5,619 bases of DNA from Sediminibacterium ginsengisoli. GTDB lineage: Bacteria > Bacteroidota > Bacteroidia > Chitinophagales > Chitinophagaceae. Position 1 is the first letter of the stretch. Each line of letters begins with the position of its first letter. The notes under the pieces are model-generated. The model was not told where the DNA came from. It did not search any database and saw only the letters and a list, made by a program, of their open reading frames with translations. The DNA lies in contig CAMAQW010000121.1 in NCBI GenBank assembly GCA_945860335.1, positions 1 to 5,619 on the forward strand. The letters run 5' to 3'. This document shows, one piece after another, positions 1 through 5,619 of the stretch. The position numbers and the translations under genes were made by a program.

Positions 1-147
1 CAGTGAGTTTCCACAAAAATAAATGACATCGTTACCATCATGTTTTGGGAAATGGAACTGCGATTTAAACCTTGCCAGTGGATCATTGGCGTCCATGGTT
101 TCGGCAAATGATGGTGACGCTATATATGAGTTAGAATATTGATACAT
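1..147 (-). CDS. kynU: Kynureninase, N-terminal 49 residues (cut by left window edge)
   Basis: Kynureninase is a cytoplasmic PLP enzyme that hydrolyses kynurenine or 3-hydroxykynurenine to (3-hydroxy)anthranilate plus alanine, in tryptophan breakdown and the kynurenine route to NAD. Reading the minus strand from the ATG at 147-145 gives 49 codons without a stop, running off the window at position 1. The translation contains ANDPLARFKSQFHFPKH followed by VIYFCGNSL, which matches the conserved kynureninase N-terminus: a DPL..FR..F..P segment, then YFCGNSLGLQP, of which the last residues are cut off. The PLP lysine and the rest of the fold lie outside. A second in-frame Met occurs at residue 18, but the first ATG is preferred because family members usually carry about 15-20 residues before the DPL motif. 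No strong Shine-Dalgarno sequence precedes it. The gene is divergent from the S9 peptidase gene. The family assignment is fairly secure despite the short length because the motif is distinctive. Confidence 0.85.
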   Translation of the reverse strand, partial: MYQYSNSYIASPSFAETMDANDPLARFKSQFHFPKHDGNDVIYFCGNSL

Positions 148-274
148 AATATAAAGTTAACGCCCCTTATGCACAAAGGTTCATCCGGTTGTCATTTTTA
201 TATATAAATGTGTAACAGAATGGCCAATATTTTAGCAGAATGCTTATTTTCATCTCCTCTATAAAACCAATTCT
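148..274. promoter_or_regulatory. Divergent intergenic region between kynU and the S9 peptidase gene
   Basis: These 127 bp separate two divergently transcribed genes and must hold the promoters of both. The region is AT-rich in the middle, with a palindrome at 197-208. Candidate -7 elements of the Bacteroidota type (TAnnTTTG) are imperfect. On the minus strand TAACTTTA (159-152) ends 4 bp before the kynU ATG, with a TTTG at 177-174 only 14 bp upstream of it. On the plus strand TAAATGTG (205-212) has a TTG at 189-191 only 13 bp upstream. Both spacers are shorter than the roughly 17-23 bp usual in the phylum, so neither is a confident promoter. No Shine-Dalgarno sequence stands before the peptidase start; the 15 bp before it are AT-rich. 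Confidence 0.4.
197..208. repeat. Perfect 12-bp AT palindrome (TTTATATATAAA)
   Basis: TTTATATATAAA reads identically on both strands. With two extra T residues on the left arm it extends to a CATTT...AAATG outline at 193-210. It lies near the centre of the divergent spacer, 50 bp from the kynU start and 67 bp from the peptidase start, where a regulator site or a shared melting region would sit. Short AT palindromes are common by chance in AT-rich spacers, so a binding function is only a possibility. Confidence 0.3.
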
Positions 275-2803
275 ATGAAGTATTGTACATCCATTGTATG
301 CTTTTTAATTGCAGTAGTAACAATCTGTAGTTCGGCTAACGCGCAGCAGGTTCCTGTTACCAAAGCCAACTATGCACTCGCTGCACGTTTCTCGCCTAAA
401 AAAGTAGATAAGCTTATTTTTTCTACCTCTGTGGATCCGCATTTTCTAAAAAAATCGGAGCGCTTTTGGTATATGTATGAAACGACCGAAGGTAAAAAGT
501 GGTACATCGTAGATCCGGTTAAAGCAGAAAAGAAATTACTTTTTGACAATGCCGATTTGGCTGCAAAAATTACGCGCATCGTAAAAGATCCTTTTGATGC
601 GCAGCATTTAGCCATTGATAGTATGCGTTTTGTAAGAGACGAAAACTGGATTCAGTTTGAGGTAAAAAGTACCCAAGAAATTGAAAAGAAAGATACGACC
701 GCTAAAAAAGGTACACCAGCTGTAAAAGAAAAGAAGGTGTTTTATTTCGAATACAATTTGCAAACTACAGAGCTTGTAGAGCTTCCAGAATTAAAAAAGC
801 CTAAGCGCAAGCCAAGTTGGGCCAACGTTTCTCCAGACGGCAATAATATTGTTTTTGGAAGAAGCAACAATCTTTACTGGATGGATAAGGCTTCTTATGA
901 AAAAGCCTTAATCAATGAAAGCGATTCTACCATTGTTGAAAAGCAGTTAACCAAAGATGGTATCGAAAACTTTGGCTACTTTAATGATAACAATTTATCA
1001 GGTACCGGTCAAACCGACGAAGAAAAAGAAAAGGATAAAAAGAAGCGTAAGGGTGCCTATGTAATGTGGTCGCCTAATTCTAAATATTTTGTGGTTAAAA
1101 AAGTAGACAATACCAAGGTTAAAGATTTGTGGGTGATTAACGCCGTTAGTGGTGCAAGACCAACACTTGAAACGTATAAATATTGGATGCCAGGTGAAAA
1201 AGAAGCGCCGGTAGATCATTTGTATGTATTTGACATCACTACCGCTACCGGTAAAGAATTAAACGTATCTAAATTTAAAGATCAGGGGGTAGCAGTTTGG
1301 TCTGATCCAGGAAAAGTGAATACCAGAGACGATGATTTTAGAGCGTCTGTTTGGCTGGGCGACAATAGTAAATTTTATTTTACAAGAACCAGTCGTGATC
1401 AAAAGCGAATTGATGTTTGTACTGTAGATGTGGCAACCGCAACTGTTAATCCATTAATTACTGAAACCTTTAATACCTATATCGAAAACAAGCGTGTAGG
1501 ACTTATTAATGGTGGTAAAGAGCTTATTAAATGGAGCGAGCAGGACGGATGGGCTCATTTTTATTTACACGATGAAACCGGTAAACTTAAAAATCAAATT
1601 ACGTCAGGCGCATATCATTGCGAAGAAATTTTAGGTATTGACGAAGCAAAGCGTGTATTGTATTTTTCGGCTAATGGTAAAGAAGCTGGTGAAGATCCAT
1701 ACTTATTACATGCATACCGTGTAAACTTTGATGGTACGGGTTTAAAACTTTTAAATCCAGGAAATTTTGATCATGCCATGCGCATGAACGACAACAATAC
1801 TTTTTTTATTAATAATTTTTCGCGTGTAAACACGGTGCCTGCATCGGTTCTTTACAACGCTGAAGGTAAAAAGGTAATGGATCTTGAAACCGCCGATTTA
1901 TCTTCATTAATGGCTACTGGCTACAAGTTTCCAGAAACCTTTAAAGTAAAAGCTGATGACGGTATCACCGATTTATATGGCGTGATGTACAAGCCTTTTG
2001 ATTTTGATTCCACCAAAAAATACCCAATTATTGAGTATGTATACCCTGGTCCTCAAACTGAGGCGGTAAACAAAGCCTTTGCAAAAGGAATGGACCGTAT
2101 AGACCGCCTTGCCCAAATGGGTTTTGTGTTAGTAACCATTGGTAACAGAGGTGGACATCCTGCCAGAAGCAAGTGGTATCATAATTATGGGTATGGTAAT
2201 TTGCGTGATTACGGACTTGCCGATAAAAAAGCAGCCGTAGAGCAACTAGCCGACCGTTTTGAATTTATTGATATTGATAGAGTAGGTATTCATGGTCATT
2301 CGGGTGGCGGATTTATGAGTACCGCTGCGATGCTTGTATATCCAAACTTTTTTAAAGTAGCCGTTTCGTCGGCGGGTAACCATGACAATAGTGTGTACAA
2401 CCGTTGGTGGAGTGAGCAGCACCATGGTGTTAAAGAAGTAATTGGTGATAAAGGGGATACGAGCTTTTTATATAGCATCGAAAAAAATCCGGACTTGGCT
2501 AAAAACTTAAAAGGGCATCTCATGCTTTCTCATGGTGATATTGACAACAATGTGCATCCAAGCAATACCATTAGAATGGCCAATGCTTTAATTAAAGCAA
2601 ATAAACGTTTTGATTTGGTTATACTTCCGGGTCAAAGACATGGTTATGGTGATATGACAGAGTATTTCTTTTGGCGCCAAGCAGATTATTTTGCAGAACA
2701 TTTACTAGGGGATAAAACTTCTAGATCAGAAACAGAAATAGAAGAAATGACCAAAGAAATGGAGCAGTCAAATAAGGCAGCTGCAGGTGGCAGAAGAAAC
2801 TAA
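275..2803 (+). CDS. Exported S9-family serine peptidase (DPP IV/prolyl oligopeptidase type)
   Basis: Predicted serine peptidase with an N-terminal beta-propeller and a C-terminal alpha/beta-hydrolase domain, trimming peptides in the periplasm or outside the cell. Residues 1-23 form a Sec signal peptide (KY, hydrophobic core 7-18, then ANA before QQ). The propeller, similar to DPP_IV_N, spans about 30-560; the hydrolase domain covers about 565-812. The triad is complete by alignment with human DPP4: Ser676 in GHSGGG (674-679), Asp757 in HGDIDNNVH, and His789 in GQRHGYG. Tyr590 in VYPGP matches the oxyanion Tyr547 of DPP4. The nucleophile elbow has His and Gly where DPP4 has Trp and Tyr. The Glu-Glu motif that binds the substrate N-terminus in DPP4 is not found: the matching stretch, residues 229-238, reads GIENFGYFND. 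Lys/Glu-rich insertions occur at about 134-154 and 248-259, and a charged 30-residue tail follows 812. The start is set by the signal peptide. It is first in a likely operon with the shikimate kinase gene 10 bp downstream. Family and activity class are secure; substrate specificity is not. Confidence 0.93.
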   Translation: MKYCTSIVCFLIAVVTICSSANAQQVPVTKANYALAARFSPKKVDKLIFSTSVDPHFLKKSERFWYMYETTEGKKWYIVDPVKAEKKLLFDNADLAAKITRIVKDPFDAQHLAIDSMRFVRDENWIQFEVKSTQEIEKKDTTAKKGTPAVKEKKVFYFEYNLQTTELVELPELKKPKRKPSWANVSPDGNNIVFGRSNNLYWMDKASYEKALINESDSTIVEKQLTKDGIENFGYFNDNNLSGTGQTDEEKEKDKKKRKGAYVMWSPNSKYFVVKKVDNTKVKDLWVINAVSGARPTLETYKYWMPGEKEAPVDHLYVFDITTATGKELNVSKFKDQGVAVWSDPGKVNTRDDDFRASVWLGDNSKFYFTRTSRDQKRIDVCTVDVATATVNPLITETFNTYIENKRVGLINGGKELIKWSEQDGWAHFYLHDETGKLKNQITSGAYHCEEILGIDEAKRVLYFSANGKEAGEDPYLLHAYRVNFDGTGLKLLNPGNFDHAMRMNDNNTFFINNFSRVNTVPASVLYNAEGKKVMDLETADLSSLMATGYKFPETFKVKADDGITDLYGVMYKPFDFDSTKKYPIIEYVYPGPQTEAVNKAFAKGMDRIDRLAQMGFVLVTIGNRGGHPARSKWYHNYGYGNLRDYGLADKKAAVEQLADRFEFIDIDRVGIHGHSGGGFMSTAAMLVYPNFFKVAVSSAGNHDNSVYNRWWSEQHHGVKEVIGDKGDTSFLYSIEKNPDLAKNLKGHLMLSHGDIDNNVHPSNTIRMANALIKANKRFDLVILPGQRHGYGDMTEYFFWRQADYFAEHLLGDKTSRSETEIEEMTKEMEQSNKAAAGGRRN

Positions 2804-2813
2804 ATATGTAGGC

Positions 2814-3317
2814 ATGAAAATTTTTCTAGTAGGGTTAATGGGGTCCGGAAAAAGTTATTGGACAAAGCAGTTGGCTAAAAAATACAAGACCGGCGGATAT
2901 GATTTAGACTACTTAATTGAAGTAAAAGAAGAAAAAACCATTGCCGAAATTTTTACCGAAGACGGTGAAGATTATTTTAGAAAAGTAGAGTCTACCGTAC
3001 TTAAATGGTTTGACCAAAAAAAGACCTATGTGCTTGCCACCGGGGGTGGGGCTCCTTGTTTTTTTGATAATATGGCTTGGATGAATAAGCAAGGCATCAC
3101 TATTTGGCTAGATGAACCTTTGCCTGTTATTGCGGCAAGGCTTGCTCCCGAAAAGGCCCACCGTCCTTTAATTGCCAAATTATCAGATTCGGAGCTCCTA
3201 GCTTTTTTAGAAAAGCAAAGAGCAGAGCGGCTTTCATTTTATAGTTCGGCACAAATACATTTACAAGACGAAACTATTACCCCTGACAGTTTTAAAAAAG
3301 CACTTGCTAAATTATAA
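2814..3317 (+). CDS. aroK: Shikimate kinase
   Basis: Phosphorylates the 3-hydroxyl of shikimate with ATP, the fifth step of the shikimate pathway to chorismate and aromatic amino acids; a soluble cytoplasmic enzyme. The 167-aa product has the usual length and all key sites: Walker A GLMGSGKS (7-14, Lys13); the shikimate-binding Asp pair in DLD (Asp30, Asp32); Arg56 in YFRKVES; the GGG turn at 77-79 in ATGGGAPC; the LID-region Arg117 in HRPLI; and Arg139 in ERLSFY, matching the last substrate/nucleotide arginine of the family. The ATG at 2814 is chosen because it places the start directly before the first beta strand (MKIFLVG), as in relatives. The frame stays open upstream to a GTG at 2787, which would add nine residues and overlap the peptidase gene by 17 bp; this is judged less likely. 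The gene follows the S9 peptidase by 10 bp and abuts the DUF423 gene, so it is probably co-transcribed. No Shine-Dalgarno sequence at useful spacing is seen. Whether the genome has a second shikimate kinase cannot be seen here. Confidence 0.95.
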   Translation: MKIFLVGLMGSGKSYWTKQLAKKYKTGGYDLDYLIEVKEEKTIAEIFTEDGEDYFRKVESTVLKWFDQKKTYVLATGGGAPCFFDNMAWMNKQGITIWLDEPLPVIAARLAPEKAHRPLIAKLSDSELLAFLEKQRAERLSFYSSAQIHLQDETITPDSFKKALAKL

Positions 3318-3743
3318 ATGATGTTATATAAATTTTATATTCCTATTGCTGCTTTTTTGGGTGCATTAACCGTGGCCCTTGGCGCTTTTGGCGCACATGC
3401 TTTAAAAGCTGTTTTATCTCCAGCGGCACTTATTACTTATGAAACAGCCGTGCGTTATCAAATGTATCATGTAGTGGCGCTACTATTTACTGGAATATTA
3501 TTACAGAAAGCCTCATCTCCAAAACAACAAAAGCTTTTAAGTAGGGCAGGGCTATTTTTTATTGACGGCATTGTGCTTTTTTCGGGCTCCTTGTACTTTA
3601 TTGTAGCGAAGCCTTTTTTGGGTATTGAGGGTTTGCCTTGGGTGGGCATCATAACCCCAATGGGTGGCCTTCTATGGATGGTTGCTTGGGTGCTATTAGG
3701 ACTCTCTCAACTAAAGGGCGTGGAAAACTCTGACAGCATTTAG
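3318..3743 (+). CDS. DUF423 family small integral membrane protein
   Basis: A 141-aa inner-membrane protein of the DUF423 (YgdD/YwdK-like) family, whose biochemical role is not established. Four hydrophobic segments are visible at about 6-28, 47-65, 76-98 and 107-131. The family's signature stretches are present in order: GAFGAHAL (22-29), RYQMYH (46-51), FSGSLY (88-93) and ITPMGG (112-117). Length and topology are normal for the family. The start ATG at 3318 directly follows the stop of the shikimate kinase gene (TAAATGATG), so translation is likely coupled through termination and reinitiation. A second ATG at 3321 could serve equally, changing only one residue. The short polar C-terminus (about 132-141) is not conserved family sequence to my knowledge. 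It is the last gene of the probable three-gene unit; no clear terminator with a T-run follows it. The family call is secure, while a functional role cannot be given. Confidence 0.92.
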   Translation: MMLYKFYIPIAAFLGALTVALGAFGAHALKAVLSPAALITYETAVRYQMYHVVALLFTGILLQKASSPKQQKLLSRAGLFFIDGIVLFSGSLYFIVAKPFLGIEGLPWVGIITPMGGLLWMVAWVLLGLSQLKGVENSDSI

Positions 3744-3763
3744 CATTTTTGCACATCGGCACC

Positions 3764-3789
3764 TAAGAGGGTATAGACCGCTCCCCTTA
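3764..3789 (+). other. Weak imperfect hairpin between the DUF423 gene and ftsK
   Basis: TAAG (3764-3767) plus GGG (3769-3771), with A3768 bulged, can pair with CCCCTTA (3783-3789) across an 11-nt loop, giving seven pairs. It lies 20 bp past the DUF423 stop. No T-run follows the 3' arm, so it does not meet the form of an intrinsic terminator. It sits just upstream of the putative ftsK -7 element, where it could be an operator-like site or chance. Confidence 0.2.
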
Positions 3790-3792
3790 ACT

Positions 3793-3800
3793 TATATTTG
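3793..3800 (+). promoter_or_regulatory. Putative -7 promoter element of ftsK (TATATTTG)
   Basis: TATATTTG is an exact match to the Bacteroidota -7 consensus TAnnTTTG, recognised by the RpoD-type sigma factor of that phylum. It ends 5 bp before the ftsK ATG, so transcription would begin at or within a few bases of the start codon, giving a leaderless or nearly leaderless mRNA. A good -33 TTTG at the usual spacing is missing; the nearest, at 3748-3751, is 41 bp upstream. This is a good motif in the expected place but not proof of a promoter. Confidence 0.5.
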
Positions 3801-3805
3801 TTACT

Positions 3806-5619
3806 ATGGCAAATAGTTTACGAAAAAAAGCAACCACTCCTCCAGATCCTGAGCAGTTAACGCCAGATAAGGAAACAGAAGTAACCGTTACGGAAGTTGT
3901 AAAAGACGAGCGTACTACTAAAATAATAGGTGCAGTAACTTTATTGTTTGCAGGTTTTTTATTTGTTGCCTTTACGTCTTATTTATTTACGTGGCAAGAA
4001 GACCAGGATAAAGTACATCAGTTTGGCATTAAAATATTTGCAGAAAATGATTTGCGTGTAAGCAATTTACTAGGAGTATTGGGTGCTTATGTTGCGCACT
4101 CCTTATTTTACAAAGGGTTTGGTCTTGCTTCTTATTTATTGTGCACTTTCTTTTTTGTACTAGGTGTTAATTTAATTTTCGGTAAAAAAATATTTAGCCT
4201 TTGGCGCAATGCACGCTATGTGCTTGTTGGCTTACTTGTACTAAGTACTGCTTTTGCATTTGTTGCATCAGCTAGTTCCTTTTCGTGGGGTGGGGCGGTA
4301 GGTGAGTTGTTTACCTCTTTCTTGCAAAAGTGGACGGGTACTTTTGGTACCGGTGCTATACTATTACTAGCTGCCTTTAGTTATTTTATATGGCGTTTTA
4401 ATCCAGTATTTAAGGCCCCTAGTTTTAATTTCAAGTCTAATAAAAATGACACTTCCGATGTAGGTGCGCCATTTACCCTTGATGATGAAAAGCCGGTTGT
4501 GCAAGCCTGGGATGAAGCGGGTGCTCTTGTGCCAGATCCTAATGCTGCGCCATTAGACGAGGAAGCATTTGAAAACGAAGAAGAATCGGAAAAAAAAACG
4601 GCAGTAGTGCCGGTAATACCTAGTGGCAATAAATTAAAATCGGAAGGAAAGGCGGTATCTGTAATTATGCCTGATGCACCCGAAGAAATCATGCCAACAG
4701 CATTAGCGCCGCATATGAGTGGCGAAGACCCTCTAGATTTAGATGAAACACTTGAAGAAGAGGAAATAGAAGAAGCGTTTGAAGAAGAAGATTTGTCTTT
4801 AGAGATTAACGAAACACCCATCGAAGCAGCAGCTCCTGCTGCAAGCCTTGGTGCATTAAATACCAAATACGATACCACCCTTGATTTAAAAAGCTACAAG
4901 TATCCAAGTATTAATTTACTCGAAACACATGGTAGCGAAAAAATTGTGCATGATCCTCAAGAATTGGAAACGCACAAAAATCAAATTATTGCTACGTTAA
5001 AAAATTATGATATTGCCATTCAAAAAATTCAGGCAACAGTAGGTCCTACGGTAACACTTTATGAAATTGTTCCTGCGCCAGGTGTACGTATTAGTAGAAT
5101 TAAAAACCTCGAAGACGATATCGCACTAAGCCTTGCGGCACTTGGTATTCGTATCATTGCACCAATTCCGGGTAAAGGTACCATTGGTATCGAAGTGCCT
5201 AATATTAGAAAGTCGGTGGTGAGTATGAAAACACTTTTAGCGAGTGATAAATTTAGAACCTCTGATTATTCTTTACCGATTGCAATTGGTAAAAAAATTG
5301 ACAATGAAAACTTTATCGTAGACCTTGCGAGTATGCCACACCTTTTAATGGCGGGTGCAACGGGTCAGGGTAAATCGGTGGGTTTAAATGCGATACTCGT
5401 ATCATTACTTTATAAAAAACATCCATCGCAACTCAAGTTTGTTTTAGTAGATCCTAAAAAAGTGGAGTTGAGTTTATACCGTGTTATTGAAAAGCACTTT
5501 TTAGCAAAACTCCCTGGCGAAGACGACGCCATTATTACCGATACTAAAAAAGTAATCAATACCCTCAATGCGCTTTGTATTGAAATGGACAACCGTTATG
5601 ATTTATTAAAAGAAGCGGG
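3806..5619 (+). CDS. ftsK: DNA translocase FtsK/SpoIIIE family (cut by right window edge)
   Basis: FtsK is a membrane-anchored hexameric ATPase at the division septum that pumps chromosomal DNA and, in many bacteria, activates XerCD recombination at dif. The frame is open for 604 codons to the window edge. Residues 1-37 are a polar cytoplasmic tail. Hydrophobic segments lie at about 39-62, 88-126 (possibly two passes), 138-157 and 181-197. An acidic Glu/Asp-rich linker covers about 210-350, including runs such as LEEEEIEEAFEEED. The alpha domain begins near YKYPSINLL (about 363). The motor domain starts near residue 485 and shows Walker A AGATGQGKS (516-524, Lys523), then FVLVDPKKVEL, the FtsK 'DPK' stretch. 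The Gln in Walker A, where proteobacterial FtsK has Ser, is in my recollection common in Bacteroidota. The DE-type Walker B and the gamma domain lie outside the window. The ATG at 3806 is the first start after an in-frame TAA at 3788-3790. The 62-bp gap and the -7 element suggest transcription separate from the upstream genes. Identification is secure. Confidence 0.95.
   Translation, partial: MANSLRKKATTPPDPEQLTPDKETEVTVTEVVKDERTTKIIGAVTLLFAGFLFVAFTSYLFTWQEDQDKVHQFGIKIFAENDLRVSNLLGVLGAYVAHSLFYKGFGLASYLLCTFFFVLGVNLIFGKKIFSLWRNARYVLVGLLVLSTAFAFVASASSFSWGGAVGELFTSFLQKWTGTFGTGAILLLAAFSYFIWRFNPVFKAPSFNFKSNKNDTSDVGAPFTLDDEKPVVQAWDEAGALVPDPNAAPLDEEAFENEEESEKKTAVVPVIPSGNKLKSEGKAVSVIMPDAPEEIMPTALAPHMSGEDPLDLDETLEEEEIEEAFEEEDLSLEINETPIEAAAPAASLGALNTKYDTTLDLKSYKYPSINLLETHGSEKIVHDPQELETHKNQIIATLKNYDIAIQKIQATVGPTVTLYEIVPAPGVRISRIKNLEDDIALSLAALGIRIIAPIPGKGTIGIEVPNIRKSVVSMKTLLASDKFRTSDYSLPIAIGKKIDNENFIVDLASMPHLLMAGATGQGKSVGLNAILVSLLYKKHPSQLKFVLVDPKKVELSLYRVIEKHFLAKLPGEDDAIITDTKKVINTLNALCIEMDNRYDLLKEA

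Noticed and set aside
275..343. Possible lipoprotein signal (Cys18) in the S9 peptidase leader
   Set aside because: The residue before Cys18 is Ile, which does not fit a lipobox (Gly, Ala or Ser is required there), whereas ANA before QQ is a good type I signal peptidase site.
370..615. Minus-strand open frames inside the S9 peptidase gene (also 998-1219 and 2296-2523)
   Set aside because: They are antisense shadows of a clearly coding gene with recognisable domains; the translations show no known motif or plausible start context.
3467..3652. 61-codon minus-strand frame opposite the DUF423 gene, and a 60-codon one at 5410-5592 opposite ftsK
   Set aside because: Both are short shadows of secure plus-strand genes, without recognisable protein features.
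3764..3800. Rho-independent terminator after the DUF423 gene
   Set aside because: The only hairpin is imperfect (seven pairs with a bulge and an 11-nt loop) and is not followed by a run of T residues.
4381..4878. 165-codon open frame on the minus strand, very rich in Ser and Ala
   Set aside because: It lies wholly opposite the acidic linker of ftsK. The Glu-rich GAA/GAG codons on the plus strand read as Ser-rich TTC/TCT-type codons in reverse, which keeps the frame open by composition alone. No family features are seen.
1..5619. A novel defence, mobile or biosynthetic system
   Set aside because: Every stretch over 130 bp is covered by a recognised gene family with normal length and motifs; I found no direct repeats, integrase, transposase, CRISPR repeats, tRNA or attachment site by reading.

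Overview
The window looks like ordinary chromosomal DNA from a member of the Bacteroidota. The evidence is an AT-leaning composition, almost no Shine-Dalgarno sequences before the starts, a perfect Bacteroidota-type -7 promoter element (TAnnTTTG) just before ftsK, an FtsK with the ATGQGKS-type Walker A, and protein sequences typical of that phylum. The class cannot be fixed by eye; Chitinophagia or Sphingobacteriia-like is a guess.

Layout. Positions 1-147 (minus strand) hold the first 49 codons of kynureninase, cut by the left edge. A 127-bp divergent spacer (148-274) follows, with a perfect 12-bp AT palindrome. On the plus strand comes a compact run of three genes: an exported S9-family serine peptidase of 842 aa (275-2803), a shikimate kinase (2814-3317) and a DUF423 small membrane protein (3318-3743). 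The junctions are 10 and 0 bp, so these three are probably one transcription unit. A 62-bp spacer with a perfect -7 element leads into ftsK (3806 to the right edge), whose first 604 codons are present: membrane segments, acidic linker, alpha domain and start of the ATPase motor. The C-terminal part lies outside.

How the genes relate. They serve unrelated housekeeping jobs: tryptophan/kynurenine catabolism or NAD synthesis, peptide breakdown outside the cytoplasm, aromatic amino acid synthesis, an uncharacterised membrane protein, and chromosome segregation at division. The only loose thematic link is aromatic metabolism (kynureninase and shikimate kinase), but those two genes lie on opposite strands and are probably not co-transcribed. 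I see no mobile element, CRISPR array, tRNA, rRNA or evident novel system. The points most worth a second look are the S9 peptidase, which keeps its catalytic triad but lacks the double-Glu motif of true dipeptidyl peptidase IV, and the very short or absent leader predicted for ftsK.
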